This document shows, one piece after another, positions 33,340-34,729 of a stretch of DNA of 34,729 bases (within the stretch, counting starts at the first letter, position 1; the number at the start of each line of letters is the position of its first letter). The DNA comes from an uncultured Spirochaetaceae bacterium (GTDB lineage Bacteria; Spirochaetota; Spirochaetia; Treponematales; Treponemataceae). The translations under genes and the position numbers were made by a program. The stretch is from assembly GCA_902785455.1 (NCBI GenBank), contig CACZYY010000050.1, forward strand, positions 1 to 34,729, given 5' to 3'. Below the pieces are notes generated by a model. It ran no database searches, was not told the origin of the DNA, and saw only the letters and a list, made by a program, of their open reading frames with translations.

Positions 33340-33545
33340 TATTATATTTTATAATGACATTATTATTTTTACAAGTTTTATATGTGTTTTGTAAATATAT
33401 TTTGCACAAATTTGACTATTTCGTGTATTGTTCGGAATTTTTCATATTTCCGCTTTTTTCCACGGTTTTTATCAAAAAGGTGTCAATAATCGCTATATGA
33501 TTTTTCAAGTTTCGGGATTATAAAATTATTATAGAATTTATGGAA
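33340..33545. other. AT-rich intergenic region
   Basis: Divergent spacer between the large regulator and tagaturonate reductase. Very AT-rich with several TATAAT-like words (for example ATTATAG near 33529), so promoters for both genes probably lie here. No coding sequence seen. The regulator's ATG has no evident ribosome-binding site. Confidence 0.45.
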
Positions 33546-33779
33546 GTGCTGTCCACAGGGCAAACGCATTATAGACGATTTTATATTGAAAATGGCGCGA
33601 AGGAGCGAAACGGCTTACGAAAACACTCGTTTTGTGCTGCCGCGTGAGCGGCAAACGTATATAGTTACAAGTACAAAACGCGTGTAGCATGCTAGCATGC
33701 GCTTTCGATAAGCCGTTTTCACGACTGGAAGCCATTTTTAACAGGGAATATTTCATAATGCGTTTGCCCTGGTGCTGTC
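33546..33779 (-). mobile_element. Foldback repeat copy 3 flanked by an 8-bp direct repeat (MITE-like)
   Basis: The fullest copy (33556-33771), in inverse orientation to the other two. Terminal inverted repeats are CAGGGCAAACGCATTAT (33556-33572) and ATAATGCGTTTGCCCTG (33755-33771). GTGCTGTC occurs on both sides (33546-33553 and 33772-33779), which looks like a target-site duplication. The core is the same foldback with CGAAA/TTTCG in the variable stem. No transposase is encoded. It lies 33 bp upstream of the next gene, so it is probably transcribed in its 5' leader. Confidence 0.75.
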
Positions 33780-33812
33780 AACTTCTCCCAGAAACTTTCG
33801 GAGGTTCAATTT

Positions 33813-34729
33813 ATGGCTCTTAAATCAATAAAAGATGTGATGAAAACAGTTTCTCGCCCAGAGAAAGTATTGCAGTTCGGTGAAGGCGGATTTTTGCGCG
33901 CTTTCGTTGACTGGCAGATTGATATTGCAAATGAAAAAGCAGGCTTCAACGGCAACATCGTAATCGTTCAGCCACTCGAAAAAGGCATGATTGATGCGAT
34001 GAACGCACAGAATAACCTTTACACAACAGTTCTCCGCGGCATGAAAGACGGAAAACCAACAGTTGAGACACGCTGCATCAATTCAGTAAGCCGCTCAATC
34101 AACCCATACACAAACTACGACGAATATATAGCTCTTGCTTCAAGCCCGGATTTGCGCTTCATCGTCTCTAACACAACCGAGGCCGGAATCCGCTTTGACA
34201 CAGAAATCGACGGCGTTCCAGTAACACTCGACCAGAAGCCACAGAAAAACTTCCCTGCAAAAGTAACAGCCTTCCTTTACAAACGATTCCAGGCATTCAA
34301 GGGCGACCTTTCAAAAGGCATGATTTTGATTCCTTGTGAATTGAGCGATCAGGCTGGCCTTAACCTCCGAATAAATATCCTCCGCTACGCTGAGATGTGG
34401 CAGCTCGGACCAGATTTCATCAACTGGTTCGACGAGGCTTGTGACGTCTGCTCATGTCTTGTTGACCGAATCGTTCCGGGATACTTCCCGCTCCTCTCAA
34501 AAGAAGAAAACGGCAAAACTCAGGCTGAGAACATCTGTGAAAAGCTCGGCTATGAGGACAAACTCCTCGACTCAGCAGAACTTTTCCACTTCTGGGTCAT
34601 CGAATCTAAAAAATCACACGAGGATGAGCTTCCGCTCGTTAAAGCAGGCCTTTCAGTCAAATGGGTTCAGAACATGGACTACTACCACACTCGAAAAGTC
34701 CGCATCTTGAACGGCGCACACACATCTTC
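33813..34729 (+). CDS. uxaB: Tagaturonate reductase (altronate oxidoreductase), 3' end beyond window
   Basis: NAD-dependent conversion between tagaturonate and altronate in galacturonate (pectin) breakdown. The open frame runs to the window edge (305 codons). It starts MALKSIKDVMKTVSRPEKVL and has the family's dinucleotide-binding motif VLQFGEGGFLRAFVDW, VSNTTEAGIRFD, and near the edge YYHTRKVRILNGAHTSF, the conserved K..LN..H region of the mannitol-dehydrogenase/UxaB family. CGGAGG lies 9 bases before ATG 33813. Fructuronate reductase (UxuB) is the main alternative, but the N-terminal motif and NTTEAGI favour UxaB. Confidence 0.92.
   Translation, partial: MALKSIKDVMKTVSRPEKVLQFGEGGFLRAFVDWQIDIANEKAGFNGNIVIVQPLEKGMIDAMNAQNNLYTTVLRGMKDGKPTVETRCINSVSRSINPYTNYDEYIALASSPDLRFIVSNTTEAGIRFDTEIDGVPVTLDQKPQKNFPAKVTAFLYKRFQAFKGDLSKGMILIPCELSDQAGLNLRINILRYAEMWQLGPDFINWFDEACDVCSCLVDRIVPGYFPLLSKEENGKTQAENICEKLGYEDKLLDSAELFHFWVIESKKSHEDELPLVKAGLSVKWVQNMDYYHTRKVRILNGAHTS

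Noticed and set aside
21708..33756. A small protein (MASSRENGLS...HASMLHAFC) readable in all three foldback repeats
   Set aside because: It covers the self-complementary repeat exactly, has no ribosome-binding site, lacks the Met start in copy 2, and the changes follow base pairing across the stem and not codon positions.
1..34729. tRNA, rRNA or known riboswitch
   Set aside because: No cloverleaf, rRNA-like segment or recognisable riboswitch core was seen when reading both strands by eye; a covariance-model scan would be needed to exclude them.

Overview
The window looks like chromosomal DNA of a carbohydrate-fermenting, host-associated spirochete, most likely Treponema or a close relative. 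This is inferred from gene content, since no rRNA or tRNA is visible. The pointers are many Sec/lipobox lipoproteins, a PPi-type phosphofructokinase, two LplA/LplB/LplC-type sugar ABC systems that lack an ATPase gene, a GerMN protein, and long foldback intergenic repeats. No phage, integrase, transposase, CRISPR array or RNA gene was found.

Layout. (1) 1-2961, minus strand: an efflux operon read as tandem TetR regulator > TolC channel > membrane-fusion lipoprotein (cut by the window edge). It has a promoter overlapped by two palindromic operators, and an apparent one-base frameshift in the TolC signal peptide. (2) 2990-5535: a foldback hairpin, a triple direct repeat, a TPR lipoprotein, and a soluble protein resembling a chemotaxis-receptor signalling hairpin. 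(3) 5616-9935: a KduD/gluconate-5-dehydrogenase-type SDR, PPi-PFK and prolyl-tRNA synthetase, separated by hairpin-rich spacers. (4) 10063-21665: a compact fructan/sucrose utilisation locus with an outer-membrane barrel, an SUMF1-fold lipoprotein, a surface GH32 lipoprotein, an LplBCA-type importer, a cytoplasmic GH32, a LacI regulator and a fructokinase. (5) 21677-25434: two copies of a foldback repeat, a secreted hypothetical protein, a GerMN protein and KDG kinase. (6) 25435-26545: a TrmH/SpoU methyltransferase, then a dense cluster of DnaA-box-like motifs and a terminator. (7) 26546-34729: a second LplBCA-type importer, a 1064-residue LacI-sensor/AraC regulator that carries what look like dead two-component domains, a third repeat copy flanked by an 8-bp duplication, and tagaturonate reductase (runs off the edge).

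How it fits together. Region 4 reads as a complete route for beta-fructans: cleavage at the cell surface, passage across the outer membrane, ABC uptake, cytoplasmic hydrolysis, then phosphorylation of fructose. Its promoters share TTGTGCAT-like words and carry several palindromic operators. The SDR, KDG kinase and tagaturonate reductase belong to hexuronate (pectin) catabolism, so the second importer and its large regulator plausibly serve uronide or rhamnogalacturonide uptake; that substrate is inference from neighbours only. The most unusual items are the foldback repeat family with compensatory base-pair changes and a likely target-site duplication, the degenerate hybrid regulator, the DnaA-box cluster away from dnaA, and the TolC frameshift.
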